Assembly (NCBI RefSeq): GCF_020905295.1
Contig: NZ_JAJJMM010000001.1
Location: 4,774,001-4,838,000 of the forward strand
Direction: 5' to 3'
Origin: Flavobacterium piscisymbiosum
GTDB taxonomy: Bacteria; Bacteroidota; Bacteroidia; Flavobacteriales; Flavobacteriaceae
Length of the DNA stretch: 64,000 bases
Part shown: one piece after another, positions 1 through 8,155 of the stretch
How positions within the stretch are numbered: position 1 is the first letter of the stretch
How the letters are laid out: each line of letters begins with the position of its first letter
Notes under the pieces: model-generated
Seen by the model: only the letters and a program-made list of their open reading frames with translations
What the model was told of the DNA's origin: nothing
Database searches by the model: none
Program-made: the position numbers and the translations under genes

Positions 1-659
1 AAGGATTTGCTGTTGTAGAACTTTTTACTTCCGAAGGTTGTTCGAGCTGTCCTCCTGCCGATGAATTGATGGCGAAATTACAAATCGAAAACAAAGACAA
101 AAATATTTATTTCCTGGCATACCACGTAGATTATTGGGATCGTTTGGGTTGGAAAGATCAATTTAGTTCAAACGAATTTACGGTTCGCCAGCAACAATAT
201 CAAAAATGGCTGAATCTTTATGTGATGTATACACCTCAATTTATCATAAACGGAACTACAGAATTTGCGGGTTATAATGAAATAACACTTTCTAAAAAGA
301 TTTCTGATGCTTTGGCAACGCAACAAACTTCAAATCTGGAACTTAGTGCTCAATCTGATAAAGATTCTTTAGCAATTCATTTTAAAACCAATCTGTTAGA
401 GAAAAACACCAATTTGTTTATTGCTACAATTCAAAAAGAAGCCATTTCGAAAGTAGCACGTGGCGAAAATAAAGGAAATACTTTGCAACATGTTCAGATT
501 GTAAGGCAGCTTAAAAGTTTTGTTTTAAATGAAAAAGAAGGAAATATTGCCATTGAAAAATCTAAAAATTTCAATACAAAAGACTGGGAGTTAATAGGTT
601 TTATTCAAAATACTTCGACTGGAAAAATAGCAATAGTAACAAAAGCTGATTTACAATAA
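1..659 (+). CDS. DUF1223 family thioredoxin-like protein (5' truncated by window edge)
   Basis: The frame is open from base 3 to the left edge, so the start and any signal peptide lie outside the window. The visible part begins GFAVVELFTSEGCSSCPPAD, the CxxC-containing opening of the DUF1223 (thioredoxin-fold, secreted) family, and continues with AYHVDYWD and YTPQFIINGT, both typical of the family. A second, full-length member lies at 4814-5584 on the other strand; its intact N-terminus shows that roughly 30-40 residues are missing here. The function of DUF1223 is not established; a redox role outside the cytoplasm is inferred from the fold and CxxC. A strong hairpin overlaps the stop codon. 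Confidence 0.85.
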   Translation, partial: GFAVVELFTSEGCSSCPPADELMAKLQIENKDKNIYFLAYHVDYWDRLGWKDQFSSNEFTVRQQQYQKWLNLYVMYTPQFIINGTTEFAGYNEITLSKKISDALATQQTSNLELSAQSDKDSLAIHFKTNLLEKNTNLFIATIQKEAISKVARGENKGNTLQHVQIVRQLKSFVLNEKEGNIAIEKSKNFNTKDWELIGFIQNTSTGKIAIVTKADLQ

Positions 660-669
660 ATCAGCTTTT
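641..669 (+). terminator. Rho-independent terminator overlapping the DUF1223 stop codon
   Basis: AAAAGCTGATTT (641-652) and AAATCAGCTTTT (658-669) form a perfect 12-bp stem with a 5-nt loop. The right arm overlaps the TAA stop at 657-659, and the stem ends in a short T run. Confidence 0.7.
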
Positions 670-691
670 CATTCTTTACAATACTACAAAT

Positions 692-840
692 TGAAAATAT
701 CTAACTCATAGTAACATAGATTTTATAGTTTTTTTAGAATAACAAAAAAAGCAAGCTTTCTCACATAGCTAAACTATTGTGTATTAATGCAAAATGAAAT
801 GCCTTTATTCGCATTCTGAAATCTATGTTTCTATGTGTTT
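692..840. repeat. Degenerate copy of the CTATGTTTCTATGTGTTT inverted-repeat element
   Basis: The right end (823-840) reads CTATGTTTCTATGTGTTT, exactly the terminal repeat of the better-preserved element at 7988-8129. The left end (about 702-718, AACTCATAGTAACATAG) is a decayed inverted copy. The interior is AT-rich with no reading frame. It fills the gap between two convergent genes. Confidence 0.55.
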
Positions 841-856
841 AAATTATCCTCAAAAT

Positions 857-1624
857 TTACCTATTCTCTAACCAACTCAAAAACGCAGTGGCTTTATCTT
901 TACCAACCAGTAATTTTTCTTCTGTTGGGATGGTTAATTTGAGGATTAACTTACGTGAAAAATAATGTTCTGCTTCTCTAATGGCAGAAAAGTTAACCAA
1001 ATATTGTCTGTTAGTTCTAAAGAATTGCGTTGGCGATAAAAGTTTGTGAACTTCATCGAGAGATTGTGTTATTTGGTATTCGGCCTTATCGAAAGTCATA
1101 ATCGTTGGCGTTTCGTTTTTGATATAAAAAAACGCAATATTCTCTGTTAGAATAGTTTGGTATTTGTTATTCTTAAAAACCAAAAAACTGCTTTTCCCTT
1201 TATTTTCGCCTGTTCTGGTTAGTAAATACTCGAAATCAGGCATTGCTTTTTTATTTCTTTGAAAGAAATTCTTCAACTCTCCCGCTTTCTTAATTGCCTG
1301 AGCGATGCTTTCTCTCGAGAATGGCTTTAGTACATAATCTATTCCGTTTGATTTGAAAGCTTCAATTGCGTAATCATCAAATGCCGTACAGAAAATTACA
1401 GGCGATAAAACTTCGACGTTTTTAAAAATTTCAAAACATAAACCATCGGCCAGTTGAATATCCATAAAAATAAGATCAGGCTGATCATTCTCTAACAAAT
1501 AACTAACAGCGCCATCTATGCTTTGTATATACGACAAAATTTGAGCATCTGGCCTGATACTCAATATAAGCTGACCAAGTGCTTTGGCCGTTTTTACTTC
1601 ATCTTCAATTATTATGATAGTCAT
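857..1624 (-). CDS. LytTR family two-component response regulator
   Basis: 255 aa. The N-terminal CheY-like receiver (about residues 1-120) has acidic residues ED at 7-8, phosphoacceptor D55 in FMDIQL, and the conserved lysine in VLKPFS. The C-terminal half is a LytTR DNA-binding domain (about 150-255), recognisable from FFYIKNETPTIMTF and RTNRQYLVN. It binds DNA through beta strands rather than a helix-turn-helix. Its start overlaps the 3' end of the upstream sensor kinase by 20 bp, so the two are translationally coupled and form a LytS/LytR-type pair. Targets are not evident from the neighbours. Confidence 0.93.
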   Translation of the reverse strand: MTIIIIEDEVKTAKALGQLILSIRPDAQILSYIQSIDGAVSYLLENDQPDLIFMDIQLADGLCFEIFKNVEVLSPVIFCTAFDDYAIEAFKSNGIDYVLKPFSRESIAQAIKKAGELKNFFQRNKKAMPDFEYLLTRTGENKGKSSFLVFKNNKYQTILTENIAFFYIKNETPTIMTFDKAEYQITQSLDEVHKLLSPTQFFRTNRQYLVNFSAIREAEHYFSRKLILKLTIPTEEKLLVGKDKATAFLSWLENR

Positions 1625-2621
1625 AGGTCATTGGTATTTTTACTTTAAAAATAGTTTCGTTTTTATCGATTTCAATTTCTCTGTGAATCAAATGCGAAAA
1701 GCGCTGATTGATATTGTCCAATCCGACTCCGGTAGACAATACGCCTCTTTTAAGCTGAATCTGATTTTCGATCACCAGGAAATCTCCTTCGGTATATAAT
1801 TTAATGTGTAAAGGTTTATCTAATGAAACCACGTTGTGTTTGATGCAGTTTTCGATTAGTAATTGCAAGGTAAAAGGCGGAACAGCCGAATCATATTGTC
1901 TTTGATCGACTTCGTTTTCCAGAACAAATCCGTCCTCGAAACGCGCTTTTAAGAGATAAACGTAAGAATCCAGAATCTGAAGTTCTTCTCGTAAGGGAAT
2001 CAAATCCAGTTTCCTGCTTTCGAGCGTAAAACGATAAAAATCAGATAATTTAAGGATGAAATCAGAACTCTGCGGATCCTGAATATCCACCATCGATTTT
2101 AAAGTATTTAAACTATTAAACAAAAAATGCGGATTGACCTGTTGTTTTAAAAGTTCATATTGTGCGCCCAGATTGACGGCTTTGGTGCGTTCGAGTTCTA
2201 CGCCCATTTGCTGGGTTTGGTAGTTTTGAAAAAGCAAATGCAGAAACATATAGACAATCAAATTGATTAAAACGCCTCGTAATTCGAACATAATTGGAGC
2301 GTCCATTTTTGATATTTGAAAAAGTTCCTGATGTCCGATTACCAAAATCACCATGACCACAATTCCCATGACAACACTCAGTAAAAGTTTCCAGTTGAAC
2401 AAACTTTGATGGCTGCGCTGTGAAGAAAATTTAGGCAGGCTATACATGTTATAATACCATATAAAAACAGAAAACAGCAACGTAATAGAAGAGTTTATAA
2501 TGATGTCTCCGGGTGTTGAATCGCCATCAAATAATTTGGGTATCGAAGCAAGAATCGCGAGTGCTATAGAACTTCCCCAAATGACTTTAGGGGAAACCTC
2601 AAAGCGTTTTACTTTTTCCAT
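1605..2621 (-). CDS. LytS-type sensor histidine kinase (His_kinase/YesM-like)
   Basis: 338 aa from the ATG at 2621. A longer frame begins at a TTG at 2654, but that codon lies inside a TATCTTTG -7 box (2652-2659), so the internal ATG is preferred. Four hydrophobic segments occupy about the first 140 residues, followed by the kinase core: NPHFLFNSLNTL is the phosphorylatable His box of the family and LLIENCIKHN the N box for ATP binding. The C-terminal ATPase domain ends with VGLDNINQRF. It is the partner of the LytTR regulator, which overlaps its stop codon. No extracellular sensor domain is visible, so the signal is unknown. Confidence 0.9.
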   Translation of the reverse strand: MEKVKRFEVSPKVIWGSSIALAILASIPKLFDGDSTPGDIIINSSITLLFSVFIWYYNMYSLPKFSSQRSHQSLFNWKLLLSVVMGIVVMVILVIGHQELFQISKMDAPIMFELRGVLINLIVYMFLHLLFQNYQTQQMGVELERTKAVNLGAQYELLKQQVNPHFLFNSLNTLKSMVDIQDPQSSDFILKLSDFYRFTLESRKLDLIPLREELQILDSYVYLLKARFEDGFVLENEVDQRQYDSAVPPFTLQLLIENCIKHNVVSLDKPLHIKLYTEGDFLVIENQIQLKRGVLSTGVGLDNINQRFSHLIHREIEIDKNETIFKVKIPMTYDYHNN

Positions 2622-3034
2622 ATTTGTGTTTGTTTTTTTAATCTTGCTTTTCAAAGATAATATATTTTAGAAGTATTTTATATCTGAAAATAGTGTCCCG
2701 ATTATTTAGAAAAACATGCTTTTTTCTATTAATTAAATACTTTATATAATACATTAAAAATATCTGATTTTAATTTAGTTGAATTATTAATTTTATTCAT
2801 TAAAGATTTAAGTTTAAAGTTCCTCTGCGCATTTTTGTCATTCCGAGGAATGAGGAAACTTCGAACGTAATTTCGCAATATAACTTCGCATCGAAAGTGC
2901 AATCTTTGTCGTGCTTATAGTGGAAATTCGTAGTTCCTCGGAATGATAAAAATGACGATTATCAATACTAAAAACGGATTCTTATCCCTTGAAAGGTCGT
3001 AAATCAAAATTATAAAGGTGCATATTAGCAAACC
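2622..3034. repeat. Gene-free spacer: -7 box of the kinase gene and a palindromic GTCATTCC element
   Basis: About 410 bp with no credible gene. Near the kinase start is TATCTTTG on the minus strand (2652-2659). From 2837 to about 2956 lies a palindromic element whose arms read GTCATTCCGAGGAAT and (A/G)TTCCTCGGAATGA, with a TCGAAAGTGCAATCTTTGTC centre. Related elements sit at 9809, 13650, 37905 and 62158. The rest is AT-rich. Confidence 0.6.
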
Positions 3035-3439
3035 TTAAAAACTGTAAACCAATACTGTATCGCTAAATAAAGCCGGTTCATCAAAAACTAATTTTTTCTC
3101 TGTAAATCCCATCAAAGGATTTCCAAAGAGATTTATTTTGTCTTTATCAATCACTTTAATCATCGCAAGATTATGACCAGAAGCACGATTATTTTCGTTT
3201 AAAACCGTATTCCATTTTTGACTGGACAATTCCGAACGGAGATCTTTCGAAAATTTATTTAGCATTGAAATACTGTCATTCTCATTCGTGATAGATTTAT
3301 TAAATATAAATCCTTCAAACATTTGATTATTTTGAAAATGTATAGCCTTATCTAAACTATTACTAGAATATTTTTGAGCATGAGATTCAACAGAAAAAAA
3401 GAAAAAAGCTAGGGCTAAAAAAGAGAATATTGGTTTCAT
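3035..3439 (-). CDS. Small secreted protein of unknown function
   Basis: 134 aa beginning with a clear Sec signal peptide (hydrophobic LALAFFFFSV, cleavage probably after SHA). The mature part is about 110 residues, has no cysteine, and matches no family I recognise. It may be periplasmic or surface-exposed. The interesting point is its promoter: a TAAATTTG -7 box at 3481-3488 and a tandem GGAC site at 3530 and 3551 at the same spacing as those upstream of the two exported hydrolases starting at 7348 and 9451. That suggests shared control by one unseen regulator. Confidence 0.75.
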   Translation of the reverse strand: MKPIFSFLALAFFFFSVESHAQKYSSNSLDKAIHFQNNQMFEGFIFNKSITNENDSISMLNKFSKDLRSELSSQKWNTVLNENNRASGHNLAMIKVIDKDKINLFGNPLMGFTEKKLVFDEPALFSDTVLVYSF

Positions 3440-4039
3440 AATGATAGTATTTAAGAGTTAAAAAGTGTTTTAATTTTAAACAAATTTATATTGTAACCCT
3501 TGAAATAAGAAGTCAAAAAAAGGTCAACCGGACAACTTAAAGCCTGAATTGGACATGCACTTATCTGAACTAGTTTTATGTTTTTTTCGAAGCAAAGATA
3601 TTCTTGAATTGTTTCTCTAAAATAATCGCGCAATCCCGATAGCTATCGGGAGCCAAGGCGCAAAGAAAAATAAGCAAAAAGGCTAAACTTTGCGACTTGG
3701 CGTCTTTGCGCGAAATTAAATCTGCTTTGTAAAAAACAAAACCGGAAGAAATCTCCCGGCTGGTTTTTAAAATCCAAATCAAGTATGTCGCTCCGATGGA
3801 GCTTTTATATACTGTAAATGCTTTTATTTTCTATAAATATAACGCTCCGCCGGAGCTTTAACAATGATTATGTATCTATCTTCTATAAACATGGCGCTCC
3901 GCTGGAGCTATAAAAAAGAGTGAATAATTAAGTCCCAGCGGGACGTTATATTTATAGAAAAATTTATACCCTGTTTGATTAAACCCCAGAGGGGTGACAT
4001 ATTGAATATGGTACTATTTCAAAATATTATCTAAAACCC
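3440..4039. repeat. 600-bp gene-free spacer with five 5-3-5 mini-palindromes
   Basis: Short frames here have no homology signal and run through repeats. Besides the promoter at 3481-3554 it holds a hairpin CCCGATAGCTATCGGG near 3644 next to a GCGCAAAG repeat, and five palindromes with 5-base arms around a variable triplet: GCTCC-GAT-GGAGC (3790-3802), GCTCC-GCC-GGAGC (3844-3856), GCTCC-GCT-GGAGC (3896-3908), GTCCC-AGC-GGGAC (3932-3944) and ACCCC-AGA-GGGGT (3983-3995). The same set recurs at 38097-38259 and 38420-38582. Confidence 0.75.
3481..3554 (-). promoter_or_regulatory. Promoter with tandem AraC-type operator (copy 1)
   Basis: On the minus strand, TAAATTTG (3481-3488) fits the -7 consensus. 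Upstream, two GTCC half-sites (GGAC on the plus strand at 3530-3533 and 3551-3554) are spaced 21 bp apart. The near half-site lies about 56 bp upstream of the inferred transcription start near 3474. Copies 2 and 3 at 7393-7466 and 9491-9564 have the same geometry. Confidence 0.55.
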
Positions 4040-4720
4040 TTATAGATTTATGGTTTCACCAATATCAGGCAAATACAAACTCAAACCTGCGTTTTTGAAT
4101 TCTTCAATTGCGTTGTTTTTATCCATTTTTATGAATCCGAAAGTATCATAATGAACTCCAATAACTTTTTGGGTTTTTACAAGCTCAGAAGCTTCAATAG
4201 CATCGTCGATTCCCATTGTCAATAAATCTCCTACGGGGAAAACGGCAAAATCTAAATCTACCCATTTCGCAACAAGGCTCATGTCTAATGTAAGCGCTGT
4301 GTCGCCGCTGTAATAAAAATTGCCTTCAGATGTTTTAAAGGCAAATCCGCTGGCAGATCCTGCGTAGGCACCGTCAGGAAAACTGCTTGAATGCTGAGCG
4401 ATAAAAGCTTTTACAGTTCCAAATTCAAACGTTCCTTTACCACCCGGGTTTATTGGCTGTAGATTTTTAAGTCCGAGTTTACCAAAATAATGGTACAATT
4501 CCCAACTGCCAAATACAGTTGCTCCTGTCCGATTTGCAATGACTTCAACATCGAGCATATGATCAAAATGTCCGTGAGAAACAAAAATATAATCCGCCTT
4601 AATTGCGCTTATATCAATATCTTTTGCCAACTCGTTTCCTGAAATAAAAGGATCAAACAACAAGTTTTTGCCTCCTACTTCGACCGAAAAGCAAGAATGG
4701 CCGTAATACGTTACTTTCAT
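4040..4720 (-). CDS. UPF0173-type metal-dependent hydrolase (metallo-beta-lactamase fold)
   Basis: 226 aa from the ATG at 4720 (MKVTYYGHSCFSV). The longest frame starts 17 codons earlier, but this methionine matches the usual family N-terminus and length. The metal-binding motif HGHFDH lies near residue 54, with further ligand candidates in AQHSSSF, YSGDT and GVHYDTFG. The family is cytoplasmic and its physiological substrate is unknown; hydrolase activity is inferred from the fold. It is probably monocistronic, followed by the repeat-filled spacer at 3440-4039. Confidence 0.88.
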   Translation of the reverse strand: MKVTYYGHSCFSVEVGGKNLLFDPFISGNELAKDIDISAIKADYIFVSHGHFDHMLDVEVIANRTGATVFGSWELYHYFGKLGLKNLQPINPGGKGTFEFGTVKAFIAQHSSSFPDGAYAGSASGFAFKTSEGNFYYSGDTALTLDMSLVAKWVDLDFAVFPVGDLLTMGIDDAIEASELVKTQKVIGVHYDTFGFIKMDKNNAIEEFKNAGLSLYLPDIGETINL

Positions 4721-4813
4721 ATTTATATTTTTAAAATGATTAATTACACATACTAAATTACTAAAAATCAATTAATTAAAACTAAAGTCAGCTTTAGCGA
4801 TTTTTATTCTTCT

Positions 4814-5584
4814 TTATAATAAAGGCTCCTGAAAAGCTGCTTTATTGGCGCCCAAAATGATTCCGTTGTTTCTGTCCTGCACAAAACCTATTACTTCCCA
4901 GTCTTTTGTATTAAAGTCTTTTGGCAAATGAATAATAGCAATTCCAGACCTGTCTTTGTTAAGATTTATAGTATGCAAATAATACACGATTTGATAATGC
5001 GATAAAATACGATGGGCATTCTCCCCTCTTTTTACATTGCTTTTGGCAGATTTCTGAACAATGGCAATCAATAAACGACTGTTTTTTGATATTCCTTCTA
5101 TAGTATAATTCACAGAAAGAGTATTGTTGATTTCGCTTGCTTTTAAAGTCAAATCAGCAACTGCGGGCTTAGACAATGCTGTTTTAATGCCGTTTCTCAC
5201 AACGGTTTCCTGCGAACCAATATAATTTGCTTTTCCGTTTATGATTAGTTGTGGCGTATAGATGGGTTCTTTTCCGAGAAATTTGGCATACTCGTATTGT
5301 CTTTGTGTATAATCAGGATTGCTAAAAATATCTTTCCAGCCTTGTTTGTCCCAATAGTCAACGTGATAAGCAAGAACATATAAATTGCTGTCTTTGTACT
5401 CGTTCTGAATTTTGCCCAGCAATTCATCCGCCGGAGGACAACTCGAGCAACCTTCTGATGTAAACAATTCTAAAAGGGCAAAACCTTTTTGCTCTTTTTT
5501 ATCTGTAGCATTTTGTGCAACAGAAGTCATTCCAATAAGAAGCATCAAAGTGATAAAAACGGGTATTAATTTTATTTTTTTCAT
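4814..5584 (-). CDS. DUF1223 family secreted thioredoxin-like protein
   Basis: 256 aa with a Sec signal peptide (VFITLMLLIGMTSVAQ), then GFALLELFTSEGCSSCPPAD containing the CxxC motif, AYHVDYWD and IYTPQLIINGKANY. It is a complete paralogue of the truncated gene at the left edge of the window, with long stretches of identical residues. Likely periplasmic; the function of the family is unproven. A terminator between it and ohr (5598-5623) suggests the two are separate transcription units unless read-through occurs. Confidence 0.88.
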   Translation of the reverse strand: MKKIKLIPVFITLMLLIGMTSVAQNATDKKEQKGFALLELFTSEGCSSCPPADELLGKIQNEYKDSNLYVLAYHVDYWDKQGWKDIFSNPDYTQRQYEYAKFLGKEPIYTPQLIINGKANYIGSQETVVRNGIKTALSKPAVADLTLKASEINNTLSVNYTIEGISKNSRLLIAIVQKSAKSNVKRGENAHRILSHYQIVYYLHTINLNKDRSGIAIIHLPKDFNTKDWEVIGFVQDRNNGIILGANKAAFQEPLL

Positions 5585-5597
5585 GATTTCTGTTTTA

Positions 5598-5623
5598 AAA
5601 ACCTCTCCGGAAGAAGAGGTTTT
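5598..5623 (-). terminator. Rho-independent terminator downstream of ohr
   Basis: AAAACCTCT (5598-5606) pairs with AGAGGTTTT (5615-5623), giving a 9-bp stem ending in T residues on either strand. It lies just after the ohr stop codon. Confidence 0.6.
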
Positions 5624-5634
5624 CGTTTGATTGA

Positions 5635-6045
5635 TTATATAATATTAATTGTCACATCAATATTTCCTCTTGTCGCTTTAGAATATGGACAGGTTTGATG
5701 CGCCATTGCTGTAAGTTCTTTTGCCACTTCAGGATCAATTCCAGGAAGGCTCACATTAAGACGCGCTTGCAAAGAATATTCTCCTTCTGTAACGCATAAA
5801 TCTACTTCGGCATCTACAGCAGTTGCTACCGGAAGCTTAATTCCTAATTTTGAAGCTGCGATTCCCATTGCCCCAATAAAACAAGCCGACCATCCCGCTG
5901 CAAATAGCTGCTCCGGATTTGTTCCAGGACGTGATGTTCCCGGTGAACTTAGTTTAATATTCAATTGATCATCTGAACTTTGAGATGCTCCTTCACGACC
6001 GCCTGTTGTGTGTGTTTTTCCTGTATATAATACTTTTGTTTCCAT
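5635..6045 (-). CDS. ohr: Organic hydroperoxide resistance protein Ohr
   Basis: 136 aa, the usual Ohr length within the OsmC/Ohr superfamily. The two redox cysteines are visible as C55 in GWSACF and C119 in HQTCPYSKATRGN; GREGAS and NPEQLFAAG are also typical and carry the conserved Arg and Glu that organise the active site. Ohr reduces organic and lipid hydroperoxides in the cytoplasm using lipoylated proteins. In many bacteria it is controlled by a MarR-type OhrR; none is adjacent here. Single-gene unit with a terminator directly downstream. Confidence 0.95.
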   Translation of the reverse strand: METKVLYTGKTHTTGGREGASQSSDDQLNIKLSSPGTSRPGTNPEQLFAAGWSACFIGAMGIAASKLGIKLPVATAVDAEVDLCVTEGEYSLQARLNVSLPGIDPEVAKELTAMAHQTCPYSKATRGNIDVTINII

Positions 6046-6331
6046 GTTTTTGAAATTTAGATTTTAGACTTAAGATTTTAGATTATTTGAAATTTTAAAT
6101 TGAATGCTTTATGATTTAACCGCAAAGCGTGCAAAGTTTTTTTGATATTGAAGGTTTTATAAAAACGCTAAGAGCGCAAAGCTTTGTGTAACTTTGTGTA
6201 AATCTTCGTGTTCTCTGTGGTAAATTTAACCGCAATGAGCGCAAAGCTTGTGTGCTTTAAAAATAAACCTTAGTGGACTTTGCGTAAATCCTTGCGCTCT
6301 TAGCGGTTAAACTTTTTGCGGTTAAATAACT
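6046..6331. repeat. Spacer with CGCAAAG-type low-complexity inverted repeats
   Basis: 286 bp without a gene. It is built from variants of AACCGCAAAG...GCGCAAAG and their inverse (TTTGCGCTCTTAGCGGTTAAA), including a long imperfect palindrome from about 6230 to 6325. Similar sequence occurs near 13330-13620, 45175-45390 and 59580-59770. Confidence 0.55.
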
Positions 6332-7348
6332 TTACTTAGCCACATCAATTATCGCCTGAGCAAATGCTTTTGGATCTTCCTGCGGAACGTTGTGTCCAAT
6401 TCCTTTTAAGATTCTGTGTTCGTATTTACCGGTGAATTTATTGGCGTAAGCTTTTCCGTCTATGCTAGCACCGTCGAAATCGCTTCCTATTGTGATTGTC
6501 GGAACTTTAATTGCTGGTCTTGTGGCCAATTTATTTTCTAAACTATCGTATTTAGATTCTCCTGGTTCCAGAGATTGTCTCCATCTGTAATTATGGATAA
6601 CAATTGCTACGTGATCCGGATTATTAAAAGATTGTGCCGTTTGGTCGTACGTTGCTTTATCAAAATTCCATAACGGAGAAGCAATTTTCCAGATCAGTTT
6701 ATTAAACTCATAAGTATTTTGGTTGTAGCCGAGTTTTCCTCTTTCGGTAGCAAAATAATATTGGTACCACCATCCTAATTCGGCTTGAGGAGGTAACGGT
6801 TTTAAATTCGCTTCCAGATTTACAATAAGGTAACCACTTACAGAAACCAATCCGTTTAGGCGTTCCGGCCAAAGTGCTGCCATCACGACCGCTGTTCTTG
6901 CTCCCCAATCAAATCCGCCAATAGTGGCTTTGTCAATTTTTAGTGCATCCATAAAAGCAATAATATCGCTTGCCAAAGCTGCCTGCTGTCCGTTTCTAAA
7001 AGTATCTTTAGAAAGAAAAGTGGTTGTTCCTGAGCCTCTTAAATAAGGCGTAAGAACTCTGTATCCTTTTGCAACTAAAATAGGCACCACTTCGTTATAA
7101 CTGTGAATGTCGTACGGCCATCCGTGAAGCAAAATTACCGGAGTTCCGTTTGAAGGTCCTGCTTCAGTATACCCTACGTTTAATAATCCGGCATTAATTT
7201 GTTTTAAGGTTCCAAGAGAACTTGCCGTTGTTTGTTTCTCTGATTGCGCATTTACAAATGTCATTGTAAAAAATAAAGCTGCTATTAAAAGCATTTTAGA
7301 AGCTATTCTATTAGCGAAACTGCTTTTGTTATTGTGTATTGTTTTCAT
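6332..7348 (-). CDS. Exported alpha/beta hydrolase (epoxide hydrolase / haloalkane dehalogenase type)
   Basis: 338 aa with a Sec signal peptide (MLLIAALFFTMTFVNAQ), so the mature enzyme is outside the cytoplasm. The fold is shown by the oxyanion motif HGWP, the nucleophile elbow GGFDWGAR with Asp as nucleophile (as in epoxide hydrolases and dehalogenases rather than Ser esterases), and the C-terminal catalytic His in GIGHNVPQED. The substrate is not known. The promoter region up to about 120 bp upstream is closely similar to that of the other exported hydrolase gene (start 9451), including a tandem operator at 7442-7466. Confidence 0.87.
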   Translation of the reverse strand: MKTIHNNKSSFANRIASKMLLIAALFFTMTFVNAQSEKQTTASSLGTLKQINAGLLNVGYTEAGPSNGTPVILLHGWPYDIHSYNEVVPILVAKGYRVLTPYLRGSGTTTFLSKDTFRNGQQAALASDIIAFMDALKIDKATIGGFDWGARTAVVMAALWPERLNGLVSVSGYLIVNLEANLKPLPPQAELGWWYQYYFATERGKLGYNQNTYEFNKLIWKIASPLWNFDKATYDQTAQSFNNPDHVAIVIHNYRWRQSLEPGESKYDSLENKLATRPAIKVPTITIGSDFDGASIDGKAYANKFTGKYEHRILKGIGHNVPQEDPKAFAQAIIDVAK

Positions 7349-7392
7349 GATTATTGTTTTTTAATATTTTGATTATGAGTTAATTTCTTCGT

Positions 7393-7466
7393 CAAAAGTA
7401 TTCTGATAACCATTCTTGTACAATCAGAAAATAGTTGAAACGGACGAAGTAAAACCTGAAACGGAC
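7393..7466 (-). promoter_or_regulatory. Promoter with tandem AraC-type operator (copy 2)
   Basis: The minus strand has TACTTTTG (7393-7400) as -7 box with TTG about 20 bp further upstream. Two GTCCGTTT half-sites (GGAC cores at 7442-7445 and 7463-7466) are 21 bp apart, with the near one about 56 bp upstream of the inferred start. The region is nearly identical to 9491-9564. Confidence 0.65.
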
Positions 7467-7485
7467 AAACCTAAACCTGAGATTT

Positions 7486-7887
7486 TTATTTTTTCATCAC
7501 TAAAATTGGTTTGCCTTTCTCGACGATATAGGTGGCTAACTCAGACGCTTTAGCATTGGTATAATTTTTTGCCGAGTGAAATTTTCCTGCCGGAATAAAA
7601 AGGACTTCTCCTGCTTTTAAGGTTACCGGCGTTTCATCTTCAATTTGATATTCCAGTGAACCTTCTATCACATAAATAATTTCTTCTCCCGGATGGGCGT
7701 GTTTGCCAAACGAAGTATGAGCATCAAAATCAATTCGGGCCTGAACCATTTCTTTTCCCGGACTACTTAGATCGTGTTTTTGTAAATCGGTTCTTTTTAT
7801 GCCGCTTTGTTGTGCATGAGCATTTGATGGAGTGAATAATGCAATAAGACCTACGATCATAATTGCATATATTTTATTTGTTTTCAT
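7486..7887 (-). CDS. Secreted cupin-domain protein
   Basis: 133 aa: Sec signal peptide (MIVGLIALFTPSNAHAQ), then a single small cupin barrel. The metal-binding pattern HAHPGEEIIYVIEG is cupin motif 1 and AGKFHSAKN contributes the later His of motif 2. The reaction is unknown; exported small cupins of this type may be sugar- or metal-binding rather than catalytic. Although it lies directly upstream of the exported hydrolase gene, the latter has its own promoter in the gap. Confidence 0.85.
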   Translation of the reverse strand: MKTNKIYAIMIVGLIALFTPSNAHAQQSGIKRTDLQKHDLSSPGKEMVQARIDFDAHTSFGKHAHPGEEIIYVIEGSLEYQIEDETPVTLKAGEVLFIPAGKFHSAKNYTNAKASELATYIVEKGKPILVMKK

Positions 7888-7987
7888 TTTGTTTGTTTTT
7901 TAGATTGTGTGTTAAATAATTTTTCTCGCAGATTTGGCAGATTGAGCAGATTTTTTTTAAATCTTTATAATTCTTTGCTTTTGATTT

Positions 7988-8129
7988 AAACACATAGAAA
8001 CATAGTTTTACTGAATCAAGAAAGGGCGTTTCACTTTAAATAGTACCACATAGTTGTGCTATGTTTAAAAATCTTGATTTTTTAGAAAGAACTTTATGTA
8101 AATTATAAAATCTATGTTTCTATGTGTTT
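7988..8129. repeat. 142-bp MITE-like element with perfect 18-bp terminal inverted repeats
   Basis: AAACACATAGAAACATAG at 7988-8005 is repeated exactly in inverse orientation at 8112-8129. The interior contains GGGCGTTTCACTTTAAATA and has no reading frame. Related copies or fragments lie at 692-840, near 10025-10096 (with GTGAAACGCCC) and near 42390-42450 (with GGCGTTTCACTTTTAATA). Confidence 0.75.
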
Positions 8130-8155
8130 AAATAAATCTACACAACGATTTCTAG

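Noticed and set aside
3451..3782. Two overlapping short minus-strand frames
   Set aside because: They run through the promoter/operator of the 3439 gene and a CCCGATAGCTATCGGG/CGCAAAG repeat; composition is repeat-derived and no domain is visible.
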